Assembly (NCBI GenBank): GCA_037501455.1
Contig: CM074856.1
Location: forward strand, 17,009,001-17,073,000
DNA length: 64,000 nt
Direction: 5' to 3'
Source of the DNA: Lantana camara
Taxonomy: Eukaryota; Streptophyta; Magnoliopsida; Lamiales; Verbenaceae
The stretch's first letter is position 1; the number at the start of each line of letters is the position of its first letter. Position numbers and translations under genes: made by a program. The notes under the pieces were generated by a model. That model worked only from the letters and a program-made list of their open reading frames with translations, was not told where the DNA came from and ran no database searches. This document shows, in pieces, positions 24,906 through 36,999 of the stretch.

Positions 24906-27570
24906 TCAATTTCATACTAACTCAAAAACTATATAAAATGATATAATAATCTGCAATGGATAATACTCACACACCTCCAACTTGTCATAAGTTTTACATT
25001 CTAAATGGTTCGTTTCCTACTCGACACATGAAAATTGATTATAGAAACAAAAAAATGAAACTTTTAAGTAAACTTAATCGTGCGTCTGCAACATAATCGT
25101 TTCATGAGCATCCCTAATTTTCCACAAACTAATGCATATGCCTTAAAGTTTAATTAAAAACCATTTTTCTGAGAAGTGTTAAAATATTAAAATCATCATT
25201 CAAACACCAAAAGACAATTTTTTTTAAAGGAAATATCATTTAAAAGTATTTTTTTTATTTTATTTTGTACTTTTGGTTTTAGATGGATACTTACATGCGG
25301 GAAAAACAAAATAATTGTCTGAGAAAACAAGATTTTGTAATTTGTTCCTACAACATTATTCATTGTTTGATAAGTTTTAAAAAATAAAATGCTTATGACG
25401 ATTCTCCCCCGTACTAGTTGGCAACTATGCCAACCCTTGGGTTCCCGAAAAGACTATTTTGAATTTTTTTTTTTTAATACACGCAATCCCTAAGTGTAAC
25501 CCGAAATCGGATAATAAGTGTAACCCTATTGACGACTTTTTTGAAACTCGGAAGTGTACAAATTAAGTATATGCAAAAGGCCATGCACATTTTGGTCATG
25601 ATAATACGAATATGTTACCACATAAATACAGAAATATTTTTTTAAAAAATTTTATAAAAAAAATATATCTGACATTATATTCGAAACAAATGTTCAACTT
25701 GATAAAATGATATTTTTAAAAAAAATTCATCCATTCAAGATCACATGGTTAAGTTATTTAAAAAAAGAGAGAGAGAATCATAGAATTAACTTCTAATAGC
25801 TAAGAAATAATCAATATTTAGATTGGTATTCACGCAGTCTATAATGCATACATATATTTTATTGTTTGATATATGTCTTGTATATATGAATTAGATAATC
25901 TGAAAATATGTAATTTGATTGAGCCGAAATGAAGATTTTTGGAAAAGTAAACATGTTTGGATAGTACTGTTGATTTTGTATTCAGACAATTACAATATCA
26001 ACGCAAGTTAAATCAATAATTTTCTTTTTATCCATTTGTTTTTCGATTATTTTAAATACTTTGAATTTTATCCGCTCATTAAGTACTAATCTCATTACGT
26101 AAAAGAACTCTGGACAGGCTGGAGTCGGAGGAGTGATATGTGATGAGCATGGACCTTAATAGCAGCCTATAGTAAGGGTATTTACACTAATTGATCCCTG
26201 ATATGCAAGCTTTTGATCGTTTAGGGAAATTACAATATAGTGGAGCCTGCCATAAGTTTAATGGCTATATTACCAAGTCCTTTATGATTATATACACCGC
26301 GTGCTTATCTTTCTTGGCACGTTAATGCTAGTTCGAACCAAGTTTTAGATAGCATTAAGATTCATCATTCAGTTCGAATTGAGAATAAACCACTGCTCTG
26401 TATTAGCTTGAATCTAGTCATGTATCTGGTAGTTGACTTGATTGTCGTGGTTGGAGACTTAACTTCTAGTTTGATTGTCGTAGTTGTTTTCGGGTCTATT
26501 CTGTTCTTGAAAGGGACTTCTACGTCGTACTTTGTTTTTGCCATATGTTGCTCGAGGTAGTTCATACATCATTCTTTTCCCCAGCATTTTTTTATGTTTT
26601 CATTATTGGACATTTGAATTGGTTTTTTGTACCTTTGGCGCTCGTCTAAATTATATATATATATATGTATATATATGAGAAGGGCCTCATTAAACTCTTT
26701 ACGGTTCTTGATCGGGTTTTATTTTTAAAAAAAAGAGTAATCTCATTACGAGATCTATCATAATTATAATATTTTGGGTGAAACACTATATTCTTTAAAT
26801 ATTATTTAAAATTTAAATAAAATGTAATGGAAGCAATTAGATATGATGGAAAGAATTCCCTAATTAATAAGATTTAAAATTTCCTTACCAGCATAGCAAA
26901 ACAATCACGTCCACGGATTGCAATACACCTGAATATAAACTTGAAAACTTAATAATAGGAATTATTTGCCACATTAATTTTGAAAATATATTTGCGGGTA
27001 ATGTCGGATAAATCTCAACTTGGACATCATATTTTTACTTAACTTCCTAATTGGGCATCAAATTTTTATTTTACTCCCACATGTAGTATGAATATGATAT
27101 AATGCAGTATTTATATCCTATTATGTTATATAAATTTCACCACTCTCAAAATATATTATATAATTTTCACATAATATAGTACTAAAATATTCTAATGTAG
27201 TATTTATATCGTATTATGTAGTATAAATTTTCGGGAGTAAAGAGAAAATCTTTAAATTGATGGGGAGTTATTTGAAATTGTCTCAAATATTTGCAGAGAA
27301 ATAATTGTAGGAAAAATAAAAAAGTAAACAAGAAACCAAATGAGGGCGTTACCCTAACTGTGAGGTAGACGCTTTTGTCTTAGAAATTCCCTTTTAGGGA
27401 CTTCCACAGTATTTACGATTTCTAAGGGGCTTTCATGCAAAAACATTAGTTTTCGTGGATCTTCTAGTAATTTCCGCAAACTTCAAACTCAATTATCTAT
27501 TCGTCTCTACACGTCGCCGTTTCAATCTCCCGAAACCCTAAAACCCCATTAAAACCTTCGCTTCTTCTCT
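24293..27570. other. AT-rich intergenic DNA upstream of the BCD1-type gene
   Basis: No gene seen apart from the small RNase H relic at 26106. It contains (TA)n tracts at about 24880-24900 and 26656-26675. Confidence 0.6.
26106..26160 (+). pseudogene. RNase H relic, LINE type
   Basis: The frame SGQAGVGGVICDEHG matches the first beta strand of the plant LINE-type RNase H domain (GxGxVxRDxxG). It is followed at once by stop codons. A very small remnant of a LINE or an RNase H domain protein. Confidence 0.4.
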
Positions 27571-27609
27571 CTGTAAACCTCTCTCTCTCTCTCTCAAATA
27601 CGAATTGCA

Positions 27610-30584
27610 ATGGAGGAGAGGCAAGAGCAATCATCACCTTCAAGCAACAAAAAACAAGCTGTTTTATGCGAAGAGTGCAAAGAAAACCCATCGAAGTACA
27701 AGTGCCCAGGGTGCTCTTTGCGGTCGTGCAGTCTCCCATGCGTCAATGCGCACAAGCAACGCACCGGATGCAGCGGCAAAAGAGCCAACACTAGCTTCGT
27801 GCCGATTTCGGAATTCGATGATAATCTCCTTCTTTCAGGTATTTATCGATCATTTGAGGCGAAGCCCAATTTGTCCCTCTGCTGTTTAATGCGTTCATTT
27901 TGATGTTGAGGTCTCTTTTTTCTTCTGCATGATTTGAATTTCGGGTTCCTTCAGTCGGAAGTGGAGTTTCGGAGTTGTTTTGGTGTTTAGCTTGTCATTT
28001 CTTCTGGGATTTTGATAGTGAACTGTGTGTTGGATTTGGTGATGCGTTGATGGTTTTCATATGCTATGCTCGTTTCTCGTTCTTTTGCTATCAGTAATTT
28101 GCTCGTTTCATAGCTTTTGCTCTTAGTTGCTTAACACTTTTTTGTTGATGTATTCACATCTTTTAAGGTGGCAAAAGATATGAAATGCATGTGAGGTGAT
28201 CATCTTCTTCGAGCTTGTAGAGTTTCCATTTGTCGTTGTTCTTTGTGTGGTCAGTGTTGCTTGATGCAATAGTATGTATAATGGTCTTTCTATAGTAGAT
28301 AGTTTTGATTGGGCCATCATTAGATTTATAGTCTATCAACGAAATATTTCTTCAAAAACTAGCTTGGCTGTCCTGAATGGTTTTGTACGTTCTTTGTATC
28401 GTTTTTGATGTCGGTGTTTGTTAATAATATCTTTTGTCAATTTGTTAGATTATAATATGCTAGAGGATGTGAAGCGGATTGCCGATTCTGCTCAGAGGAC
28501 AAGACTGAAGTTATGTGGTTATTCTCACTATAGACTTCCCTTTCCCCTAAAAAATCTTCGAAATGCTGCTGCAAGTCGGAGAACAAAAATACTATTTCTT
28601 TCTAGTGGGATGGCAAAGAGACAGACCAATCGGACCTATTACAACAGCAAGTAATTTCTGACCTTATGATATTGTTAGTTGTTTACATCCTACGTAAATG
28701 GTGGATAATTGAGTGGTACTTGTGAGCTAGATTTCCTTAAATCTTTCATGGTATATTCTTTAGCTGATCGAGTTGAAGCTTGTTGATTGTGATAATTGGT
28801 TGTTTCTTTTCTGTTTTTAACCTAAGGAGTTTTAACAACTCAAGATTTTGTGATTATAATTCTTTTATTAAAGCTATATTCGCATTTGGAATTTCCTTCA
28901 TGTTCGTTGCTGCTATATGAATCCCTGTCCTCTTCCAAGTGTTATTTGCTCAAACTAATTGTCCTCGACGTTCATCATTGGAAAGATGAGAATTATTTTA
29001 CATACAGATTTGATTTCTGTGATTGTAGAGAGCCCAAAGTTCTCTGGTGGGAGATGTTTGGTCATAAAAGAAGATCATTATTATTATTGACCGAGTTTTC
29101 AATTACATATGGTGGTGTTGTGCATCTTTAGATTGCCTAGTCAAGAGTAAACTTGCTACTCATTGATTATGATGGGAAGAAGGATATGTAGGAACATTTC
29201 AGTTAGAAAATTGATGAACAATTAATAGTGCAACTTTTATTATTTATTTCTATAGGTTGTGGTGCCCCGCAAAACCTATCATCATAGAGTTTCTGTATTG
29301 TATATAAAGCCAGACCTAGTTTTTATATGACTGCTTAGGAGCGGAGTTTTCCTTACCGTACAATAATTGATACACTACTTCTATCATCTGTGTAAATTTG
29401 CTTCTCTCTCTTCTTTTTCCTCTTTTTGGGTGGTTTCATTTTGTTGGAATTTTACCAAAGTTAAGTCTAACATGAGCTTAATTCTCTTGACCTTTATCTC
29501 CAGGAAGAAATTTATATCGTGGACTATTGAGTGGCGTTTTCATTCAACTGACATTGTATTGTTCGATCATGGGTAAGGGTCTTTGACGAGTAACTCCACC
29601 TGTAAACTTGTGTACATGCATGCGTTTCAAATTTTACTGATAAGCTATTTTTGTTTATCACCATGTGCAGAGTACATGAGAATACAACTCTATCATCTAT
29701 GATCAAAAATCATCTAAAACCTGGTCCATGGAATCACCCACTGAGACAATTCTGTGATCAGACTTTGGATTCTCTCAAGTTTTTCATCCGAAGAGATCCA
29801 AAGGTTTCTTCCCCCGATCTTTTTATGTTTCTTGATTTGATTTTGATATCCTTCTTGATTTTTAACTGGCTCGCAAATTTGCTTTCAGATCCCATAAATT
29901 ATACGAAAACTTCAGAAAAGAAAGTCCGACATTGATCAACTGAATCTTTTGTTGACTATGATTCCCTTAGTTGATTCTCTTCTCTCCTTGCAGGGGGCAA
30001 AATCACCTTTCCATCAATTAAACATAAAGGCGCCAATTCGTGAGCAGTTAGCAAATATAACTATATTGGAGTACCCTGTCATCCATGTCTTTTTACCCTC
30101 ACATACTTGTGATTTTGAAGCAATAAATAATGTCAACCCAATTAAAAAAGATATCAAAGAGCCTGTTCATCATGGTTGCCCAAGTCCAACAGGTGTGACA
30201 TTCAAGGAGGAGGAAGTCGAAGATGGGGAATGCCGAGATCCTCATGTATCGTATCTGAAGAACCATGCCTGTGGAAATGATAAAGAATTTAAACAGGTGG
30301 TGCAGGACCCAGAAGTTGCTGCAGGGATAAACCGGGCTAGAGTATCTGACAATGACACCCCAATAGAGACGATTGAAAACGACAGTGCATGCATTCAACA
30401 GTTAGTCGATATTGGTGATGTGGATTTCGATTTTGGGCCATGTATACCGGATCTGTATTCGGATTTTGCTAACGGAACGAATGCGGACGACTTTCTTGAT
30501 TTTGATGGGATATTATTACCCGAGGAAACCAAAGACTTACTAATGGAGGAAGAGCTAGAGGAAGGGGAGATTGCGCAAGTGTAA
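27610..30584 (+). CDS. BCD1: Box C/D snoRNP assembly protein, HIT zinc finger (BCD1/ZNHIT6 type)
   Basis: Five exons, all with GT-AG borders and consistent phase: 27610-27838, 28449-28650, 29504-29572, 29671-29803, 29994-30584. Together 1224 bp, 407 aa. The start ATG 27610 (MEERQEQSSP) follows a CT-rich leader (27575-27597). Residues 20-54 form a zf-HIT domain with ligands C20, C23, C32, C35, C40, C44, H48 and C54. Exon 2 continues with the conserved block KLCGYSHYRLPFPLKNLRNA, and exons 4-5 hold the domain common to BCD1/ZNHIT6 (SSMIKNHLKPGPW; YPVIHVFLP). The C-terminus is acidic (LLMEEELEEGEI). In yeast and human the family helps assemble box C/D snoRNPs in the nucleus; that role is inferred here. 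No frame lesion is seen; it is the clearest intact gene of the window. Confidence 0.93.
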
Positions 30585-31069
30585 AATCTTGTCCTTGATG
30601 TTGCTTATATATGCCTAAAGCTGTAATGGGGTTCTATGTAGTCGGCTATGTAAAAGCTTATCGGCCTTTTGTTTTGATTTTGGGCCGTTTGATCGAGGTG
30701 TGACGATTCAGTAAGATTACTTGGCTTGATCATGTATGATCCAAAAGTTAAAAGACATGGTTGAGTATGTATATTAAGCTTGTTATATTTATTGATTATT
30801 TTTCCTAAATTTTAATTAATTACACAAAAGGTATAAAACATTCTCTTTAGTGTAATTTAAGTTTGAATTTGATTCAGAATGATGAGGGGAAAAGTATTTT
30901 ATACTAACCATTTAATTAATGTACGTTTTAGAGAAAATGATTTGTTTGGTCTAAACAAGTTCAAACTAGAATTGTACGAATATACGGAAGTCTTTATGTT
31001 CCCCTCTTTTTGTGTGTATATTTTTATCCATTCTATGATATACACTAAATTTGTTATGCAATATTTGAC

Positions 31070-31380
31070 CCCAAAACGTACTCGTCTAATATCAGTTAAA
31101 TTCGAACACTTAAATTTTCTATTTTTTATTTTTTAAATTTGTATTTTCATATTTAACTCCGAAACGTACTTGTCTAATATTAGTTTTTTTCTTTCTTTTT
31201 TTTTTTTTTTTTTTAACACACACACCCCAAGTGGTCAGAGGGATTTGAACTCGAATCTTTGCCTTCGAGAATCAACCCTCAGACCACTTGACCAATCCCT
31301 GTTGGTTACTTGTCTAATATTAGTTAAATTCGAACACGTAAATTTTCTATTTTTTATTTTTTAAATTTGTATTTTTTGAT
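31070..31380. repeat. About 90 bp tandem duplication, second copy split by a SINE
   Basis: Unit 1 (about 31070-31155) and unit 2 (about 31152-31185 plus 31326-31380) share AACGTACTTGTCTAATAT, TTAAATTCGAACAC and TTTTCTATTTTTTATTTT. Alignment is restored when the SINE and one TSD copy are removed. Confidence 0.75.
31186..31306 (-). repeat. tRNA-derived SINE (family 2), reverse orientation
   Basis: On the minus strand it starts AACCAACAGGGATTGG. It has box A (TGGTCAAGTGGTC), box B (GAGTTCAAATCCC) about 40 nt later, and ends in a long poly-A tail (the T run at 31186-31214 on plus). It is flanked by a perfect 18-19 bp duplication (TACTTGTCTAATATTAGTT at 31167-31185 and 31307-31325). Only about 120 bp long; box spacing is tRNA-like. 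Confidence 0.88.
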
Positions 31381-31439
31381 TTTACGCAATTTCATTTTTT
31401 TTCTTTTTTGGAAATTTTACCGTGGCAGGAAATTTTAAA

Positions 31440-31900
31440 GCAACGGATCTCAAATAAAAATTTTAAGTCCGAATAATAGGAAAGATAGAGTCTATAAATA
31501 GAGCTATGAAGAGGGATACCTTGTATTAAAATCTGAGTCTTAGGCAAAATTATCTTTGAGTGTTCTAAGTATTGTGAGTGTTTATAGATCTAAAAAATCT
31601 TTTTTTTCAGAAATATATAATATTTGTATAAATCTCAAAGGCAATAAAATTATTCTTTTCATATACAAGAGATAAATACTTTGTTTAAGAGTTTTATTAA
31701 ATCTTTTTACTCCATTTTATTCTCTCAAATCTTTTATTGAAAACTTATAAGCCTTAGTGAGGTTTTTCGTTGGGAGTCGGAGCCTATTTCCAATTGATGT
31801 CCGAAAAAGGCAAGTAGCTGTGGGGACTTTTGGAAGACGAAGGGTTGACCAAGGAGAAACAAAGATGAGTCTTAAATGATTCAATATATTAGAATCGTAA
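31440..31900 (+). other. Unassigned region with promoter-like sequence, possible LTR remnant
   Basis: A TATA-type sequence (TCTATAAATAGAG at 31491) is followed by a leader-like stretch ending near GAAGACGAAGGGTTGACC. This resembles the promoter part of an LTR or pararetroviral leader, but I find no terminal repeats, so it stays unassigned. Confidence 0.25.
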
Positions 31901-31972
31901 AAGAGGAATGAGAAACAAAATATATTTGATTAAAATTGGGACTTACGGTAGATTTGCATAACATATACAAAT

Positions 31973-32484
31973 GGGAAAATTACACTTTTGGTCCCATTAG
32001 ATTAACTCAATATCACATTCCATACGATTTTTTATTTAAACATTGAGTCCCATAAGAAATAATTTTGAACACATTGAGTCCCAACCATTAACTTTTAACT
32101 CTAAAAATGGGAGAAATGTTATTTTCATGTTAATTTTTGCTGAGATGGATTAGATTAATCTGACGTGGAGCTTAAGTGACGTTAGATTAAACCAAAAATG
32201 TATGAGACTATATGTGGTATCGAATCAGCCTAATGGGACCAAAAATATAATTTTCGCTGAAAAATCTGACTAAAACATACCACCTAAGGTCAGATTAATC
32301 TAGTTTCTCTCAGCAAAAATTAATATGATGATAACGTATCTCTAATTTTTAGTGTTAAAAACTAAGGTTAAGACTCAATGTGTTCAAAATTATTTTTTAT
32401 GGGACTCAATGTATAAACAAAAAATTCTATGGGACCAAATATAATATTGAGTCAATCTAATATGACCAAATGTGTAATTTTTCG
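31973..32484. mobile_element. Inverted-repeat MITE
   Basis: Left end GGGAAAATTACACTTTTGGTCCC and right end AATTTTTCGC are inverted over roughly 130 bp with mismatches; the middle shows further palindromy (TTAATCTGACGTGG / CTCAGCAAAAATTAA). Flanks (ATACAAAT / GTACAAAT) give only an imperfect duplication. Probably Mutator-like, no coding. Its right end is repeated in the 382 bp duplication. Confidence 0.55.
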
Positions 32485-33137
32485 CAAATGTACAAATAGT
32501 ATTATTTAAGTCTATTTTTGTAATAGAAATAAAATTTAATATTATTTTTATAAAAATCCCCATTTTATATAACCCTTTCTTCAATTATGTCTAATAAAAT
32601 AAATATTAAATATAATTATTTTCCACGTCAACATGTCGAGTGTGGTGGTGCAGAAAACTAAAAGTGTGTTAATACACCAACACTTTGAGATTTGTTTAAA
32701 ACGGAGAGACCATCATAGGTGTTTTAGCCTCAGGAACTGGGTTTCAAAAGAGCGTCTCAATGTGTTCAAAATTATTTTTTATGAGACTCAATGTATAAAC
32801 AAAAAATTCTATGGGACCAAATATAATATTGAGTCAATCTAGTGTGACCAAATGTGTAATTTTTCCCAAATGTACAAATAGTATTATTTAAGTCTATTTT
32901 TGTAATAGAAATAAAATTTAATATTAGTTTTATAAAAACCCCCATTTTATATAGCCCTTTCTTCAATTATGTCTAATAAAATAAATATTAAATATAATTA
33001 TTTTCCACGTCAACATGTCGAGTGTGGTGGTGCAGAAAACTGGAAGTGTGTTAATACACCAACACTTTGAGATTTGTTTAAAAGGAAGAGACCATCATAT
33101 GTTTTTGAGCCTCAGGAACTGGGTTTCCAAAGGGCAT
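32374..33137. repeat. 382 bp tandem duplication across a MITE/LTR boundary
   Basis: The segment starting CTCAATGTGTTCAAAATTAT at 32374 recurs at 32756, offset 382. Each unit contains the right MITE end, host sequence, the GAGTG target site and the first ~120 bp of the reverse Tat LTR. Copies are about 95 percent identical by eye, so it arose after the LTR insertion. Confidence 0.9.
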
Positions 33138-33927
33138 GAGTTTTTCCAGCTAGAATAACACCAGGGATGAAAGTGCAGCGAGAATGCAAGAGTGGTGAAG
33201 TACGTAGAGCTTGGAGGAAAAGAAATAATGGCGGAAGGATTAATGCCAGTTCAGTGCAGATCTGTTTGTAGAAGATTACTTGGGGTTGAAGTGTGTGTAT
33301 CTTCATATTTATATGTTAGGGGTCAGGGCATTTTGGGAAAACCGGCCAGGTGGTCCCAAACATTGTGCTGCCCTAAACACGTGGCACCATGGGGTGGTGT
33401 GAGAGTGACGGCCCTGAAAAGCCTGCAGAATGACAGTACGAGGTACGGTCTACTACTATGTCAGAGGTGGTTGGTGAGCAGCGAGCGTGTAGGTACCTTC
33501 ATATGCCTTCCGTACCCCTGCAATGCTTTTGGGAGGGACCGACTCCCCCCTCCCCCCGTTGTAGTACCCTTAAATATTAATCCGAGCGTTGGTGATGCTC
33601 GAAGGGGCTTCCCTGCGGAAGGTCGTGAGCGGTGAGGGTTCGAGCGGTGAGCGTCGGAGGTCTGAGCGTCCGAGGGGATCCCTGGCGTAGAGGAGGAAGT
33701 CCAGATACGGAGTATCCCTTAAGACCGCAACGCGAGCGTTCAATGGGATTGTCGGAGGGATCTCACGCTCGTGATTTGGGCCGAAGCACACAAGGGTAGG
33801 TTGGATGGGCGATGAGGGAATGGGCCGGGCTGGATCCCTGAGCCTATTACCGCGAGCATTAAATCTCTGGGTCCTTCGGATCCTGACACACGTGCGGTAT
33901 TGATCTGGGCGTATTTTGGCCTCATCA
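33025..33927 (-). mobile_element. Solo Tat-type LTR, reverse orientation
   Basis: Read on minus, it starts TGATGAGGCC and ends CACCACCA. It aligns along its length with the 860 bp LTRs at 10984/22588: CTCAGGAACTGGGTTTCC, the TATATAAAT-type box near 33310, and many GAGCG motifs. It has a perfect 5 bp target duplication GAGTG (33020-33024 and 33928-33932). It is clearly more diverged from the two complete LTRs than they are from each other, so it is an older member of the same family. Confidence 0.88.
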
Positions 33928-33932
33928 GAGTG

Positions 33933-34700
33933 ATTTATTTTCTCGATTTAGAGAATTTTTTTCTCGATCGTCATGATTTTTTTTTCCTTTATTTTCTTTT
34001 ATTCTTTAATTTTATATATTTTTTAATTATAGATTTTAATTTTTTTTTATTTTCTTTTATTCTTGAAGATTTTTATGATCTAGTACTAGATCATTCGATT
34101 ATGTTGATCGAGTACTTGATTCAATTGGAATCTAGTACTCGATCTCGATTCTGTGAATCTTCACTTGATTCTGTTGATCGAGTACTCGACATTAAATACA
34201 AAAAAAAAAAAAAAAGAAAAAGAATAAAAGACCATAGAAGAAAATCAGATTTCTGTATTTATTCTCTATCTTCTTTTTTTGTTAATTGTGGTTGTAGAAG
34301 ACGACGATAAACGCAGGCGAGAAGTCGATGCAGGCGAATGGCACGAGAACGCAGACGACGACAAGAAGATGACTGTGGAGGCGATTACGGAAGGCGAGTC
34401 GGCGGCGATAGAGGCGATTACGGAAGGCGAATCGGCGGCGATGGAGGCGATTGCAAAAACTCTGAATCGGTGGCGAGAGAAGGTGAGAAGGAGAGAAGAT
34501 GAATCGGTGGCGAGAGAAGGAGAGAAGAACGAATGAGATGGGAGAATGTGAGAAGGAGAAAAGTAGATCGAGTCGAGATAATATAAGAAAAAAAAAATAA
34601 AAAAATTAAAGAGTCCACTAGAGAATAAAAAAAAAAAAAGAAAAAAGAAAAAAAAGACCTGGGCGTCCCTTGGGCTCAAATTCCCTCCACTTTCAGAGCG
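33933..34700. other. AT-rich stretch with poly-A/T tracts upstream of the importin copy
   Basis: No gene seen. It contains several GATCGAGTACT/AGTACTCGAT words near 34080-34190 and a 33 bp minisatellite of three units (GCGATTACGGAAGGCGA at 34381, 34414 and 34447) which reads open in one frame but shows no family resemblance. Confidence 0.5.
34381..34460 (+). repeat. 33 bp minisatellite, three units
   Basis: Units begin at 34381, 34414 and 34447; the 33 bp period keeps frame, which creates an accidental open frame with a repeated ITEGESAA peptide. Confidence 0.75.
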
Positions 34701-35683
34701 CGAGAGAACTGAATCTGTTTCAGAGAGAGAGAGAATGGAATCGACTGGTAACCGCTTCGGGGCGGTTGATTTATCGTTGAAATATTCAGTCGAGAGAGAG
34801 ACAGAGAGAGAGTTAGAGAGAGAAGCTGGGTAAGAGCTAGAGAGAGAGACAAACAGAGAAGGGGTAAGGGCGCCTCCACTGCGCCGCCGCCACTGATGGA
34901 TGAAGAATGGGCTGCCATTTCGGGGCCTGATCCGGCGGTATTTGAAGGGCTGATTTGTGAGTTAATGTCGACCTCCGACCAGAACAGAAATGATGCTGCT
35001 TCGACTTTCTACGTGCTCAAGATTGAGCATCCCATTCCAATTGCTCTGAAGTTAATCGAACTTTTTTCTTGGTCGGCGCTGCATGACGTGCGCGCCATGT
35101 CGATCATCCTTCTACGCAAGCTAATGAGTCGTGAGAACAAATTTTTCTGGGATGAATTCGATCCAAACTCAAAGTCGATAGTCAAGGGTTTTCTCCTGAA
35201 GTCAATGAAGCAAGACGAGGCTACCTCGATCATGGATTATCTATGCCAGGCAATCTCAGATCTCGCATCTTTTCTGCTCCCTCAAAATGACTGGCCTGAG
35301 ATTATTCCGTTCATGCTCGAGTGCGTGAATTCCGATGGCCCAAAATTGCAGAAATGGGGTTTTTTCTTGTTCTCTGAATTAGGGCATTTTATTTGGATGA
35401 GCTGCATTACTGATTGGTATAGAGTTCTGCTAGATGGGCTAAATAGTTCAAGATTCGATGTAAAAATGGCTGCAATGAAGGCTGGTATTGGATTCATTTG
35501 GTTTTTTTGTGGTTTGAACAAAACAGAGAGATTACCTGAGATATTGCCATCTATGATGGCCATTTTGGCCCTGGCCCTAGATTCAGGGGAAGAGGCCACA
35601 GGGCAGGAGGTGTTGAAATCCTTGATTCAGTTGGCTCGGATGGAGCGAAGATTTGTAGATGACGTCAGCCTAATGTTGCAGGT

Positions 35684-36286
35684 ATTTCTGCTATGTTTAC
35701 CACTATTCACTCTGTTTCACCTCTAAGTGTTAAAGCTTCCTAATGGTAATCATATCATAGCTAATCATGCTGGAACTGTCTGTATATCTGAAGATATTGT
35801 GTTAAATAATGTGTTGTATCATATCATAGCTAATCATGCTGGAACTGTCTGTATCTCTGAAGATATTGTGTTAAATAATGTGTTGTTCATTCCTAGTTTC
35901 ACATTCAATTTGTTGTCTGTTCCCCAGTTAACAAAGTCCCTTGGTTGTTGCTTTATCTTTCAACATGCTTCTTGTATTATTCAGGATCTCAGGAATTGGA
36001 AGAAGATTGGTTTAGCTAAGCTTCAAGCTGGTTTATATGTACTGCAGTCACCTACTTGTGCTCTTGCTACTCATAATCATCCTGCTGTGAATTTTTCTTG
36101 TTCTAGTGTTGTTGATTCTAGTACTTTGTGGCATTTTAGGTTGGGCCATGTATCTTCTTCCATTTTAACTATACTACAATCATTGGATACTTCAATAAAA
36201 TGCAAGGCTGATTCTACTAGTTGTGATGTTTGTCATTGTGCTAAACAAAAGAAGCTTCCTTTTCCCACAAGCACATCTGTTTCCAC
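35684..36286 (+). pseudogene. Copia pol fragment (protease end and GAG-pre-integrase) in the importin intron
   Basis: It encodes the region after the Copia protease (LPNGNHIIANHAGTV, NLLSVPQLTK) and the GAG-pre-integrase zinc motif (LWHFRLGHVSSSIL ... CDVCHCAKQKKLPF). A 69 bp tandem duplication inside doubles the HAGTVCISEDIVLNNVL segment. Both ends are truncated and there are no LTRs. It is flanked by 32 bp direct repeats of the host exon-intron junction (35652-35683 and 36287-36318, two mismatches). Confidence 0.85.
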
Positions 36287-36494
36287 TTTGTAGGTGACGT
36301 CGGCCTAATGTTGCAGGTGTTGTAGGTGGCTAAGGATGATGATTTGGAAGAAGATTCTCGCCATTTGATCCTTGAATTTGTGATCTCTGTGATGGAGCAG
36401 CAGCGCACTCAGCACACCATTAATGGAAGGTTCTTGCCTTTGCGTCAAACTGGGATTGAAGAAGGGATTAGCCAATTGGCTAATAAGCTTTTAG

Positions 36495-36999
36495 CTATGT
36501 TGAACGGACACGGACACGGCGACACGGACACGACACGACACGACACGGCGACACGGATTTTTTTAAAATTTTAGGGCACGACACGGCTATATTTTATATA
36601 AATAAATATATTTTATATATAAATTAAAATATTTTATATAAAAATAAAAATAGTTTATAAGTATAATCTAGATAAAATAAAATATTTTAAAAAAATATGT
36701 ATAATTAAAAACTAGAATAAGTTTATTATTTTAGTTTTCACCCCAAAAAATTCTAAAAATATTAAAAAATGCATAAAAAACTTTATTTAATTAGAAAATT
36801 TGCCCCGCCGTGTCCGAGCCGTGTCGGACACTTCACCCCGCCGTGTCCGACAGACCGACCCCGTGTCCTATTTTTTTTTTTAATTTTTTTTATTTCGGAC
36901 ACGTTTCAGCCGTGTCCGACACGTGTCCGAGCCGTGTCCGTGTCCGACACGTGTCGGACACTGCACGGACACTTTTTTTGCCGTGTCCGTGCTTTCTAG
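36495..36999. mobile_element. Non-autonomous hAT element with GACACG repeats inside an importin exon
   Basis: The ends are CTATGTTGAACGGACAC and GTGTCCGTGCTTTCTAG. The 8 bp target duplication GCTTTTAG / GCTTTTGG (36487-36494, 37000-37007) has one mismatch. The subterminal regions consist of many ACGGACACG/CGTGTCCG hexamer-like repeats in both orientations around an AT-rich core. Removing it with one TSD copy restores the importin reading frame exactly. Same family as 53855-54044. Confidence 0.88.

Noticed and set aside
31216..31306. Possible tRNA gene from the box A and box B sequences
   Set aside because: No cloverleaf can be folded convincingly, and the poly-A tail and target duplication show a SINE.
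34279..34536. 85-codon frame with a repeated ITEGESAA peptide
   Set aside because: Created by a 33 bp minisatellite whose period is a multiple of three; no homology or splice context.
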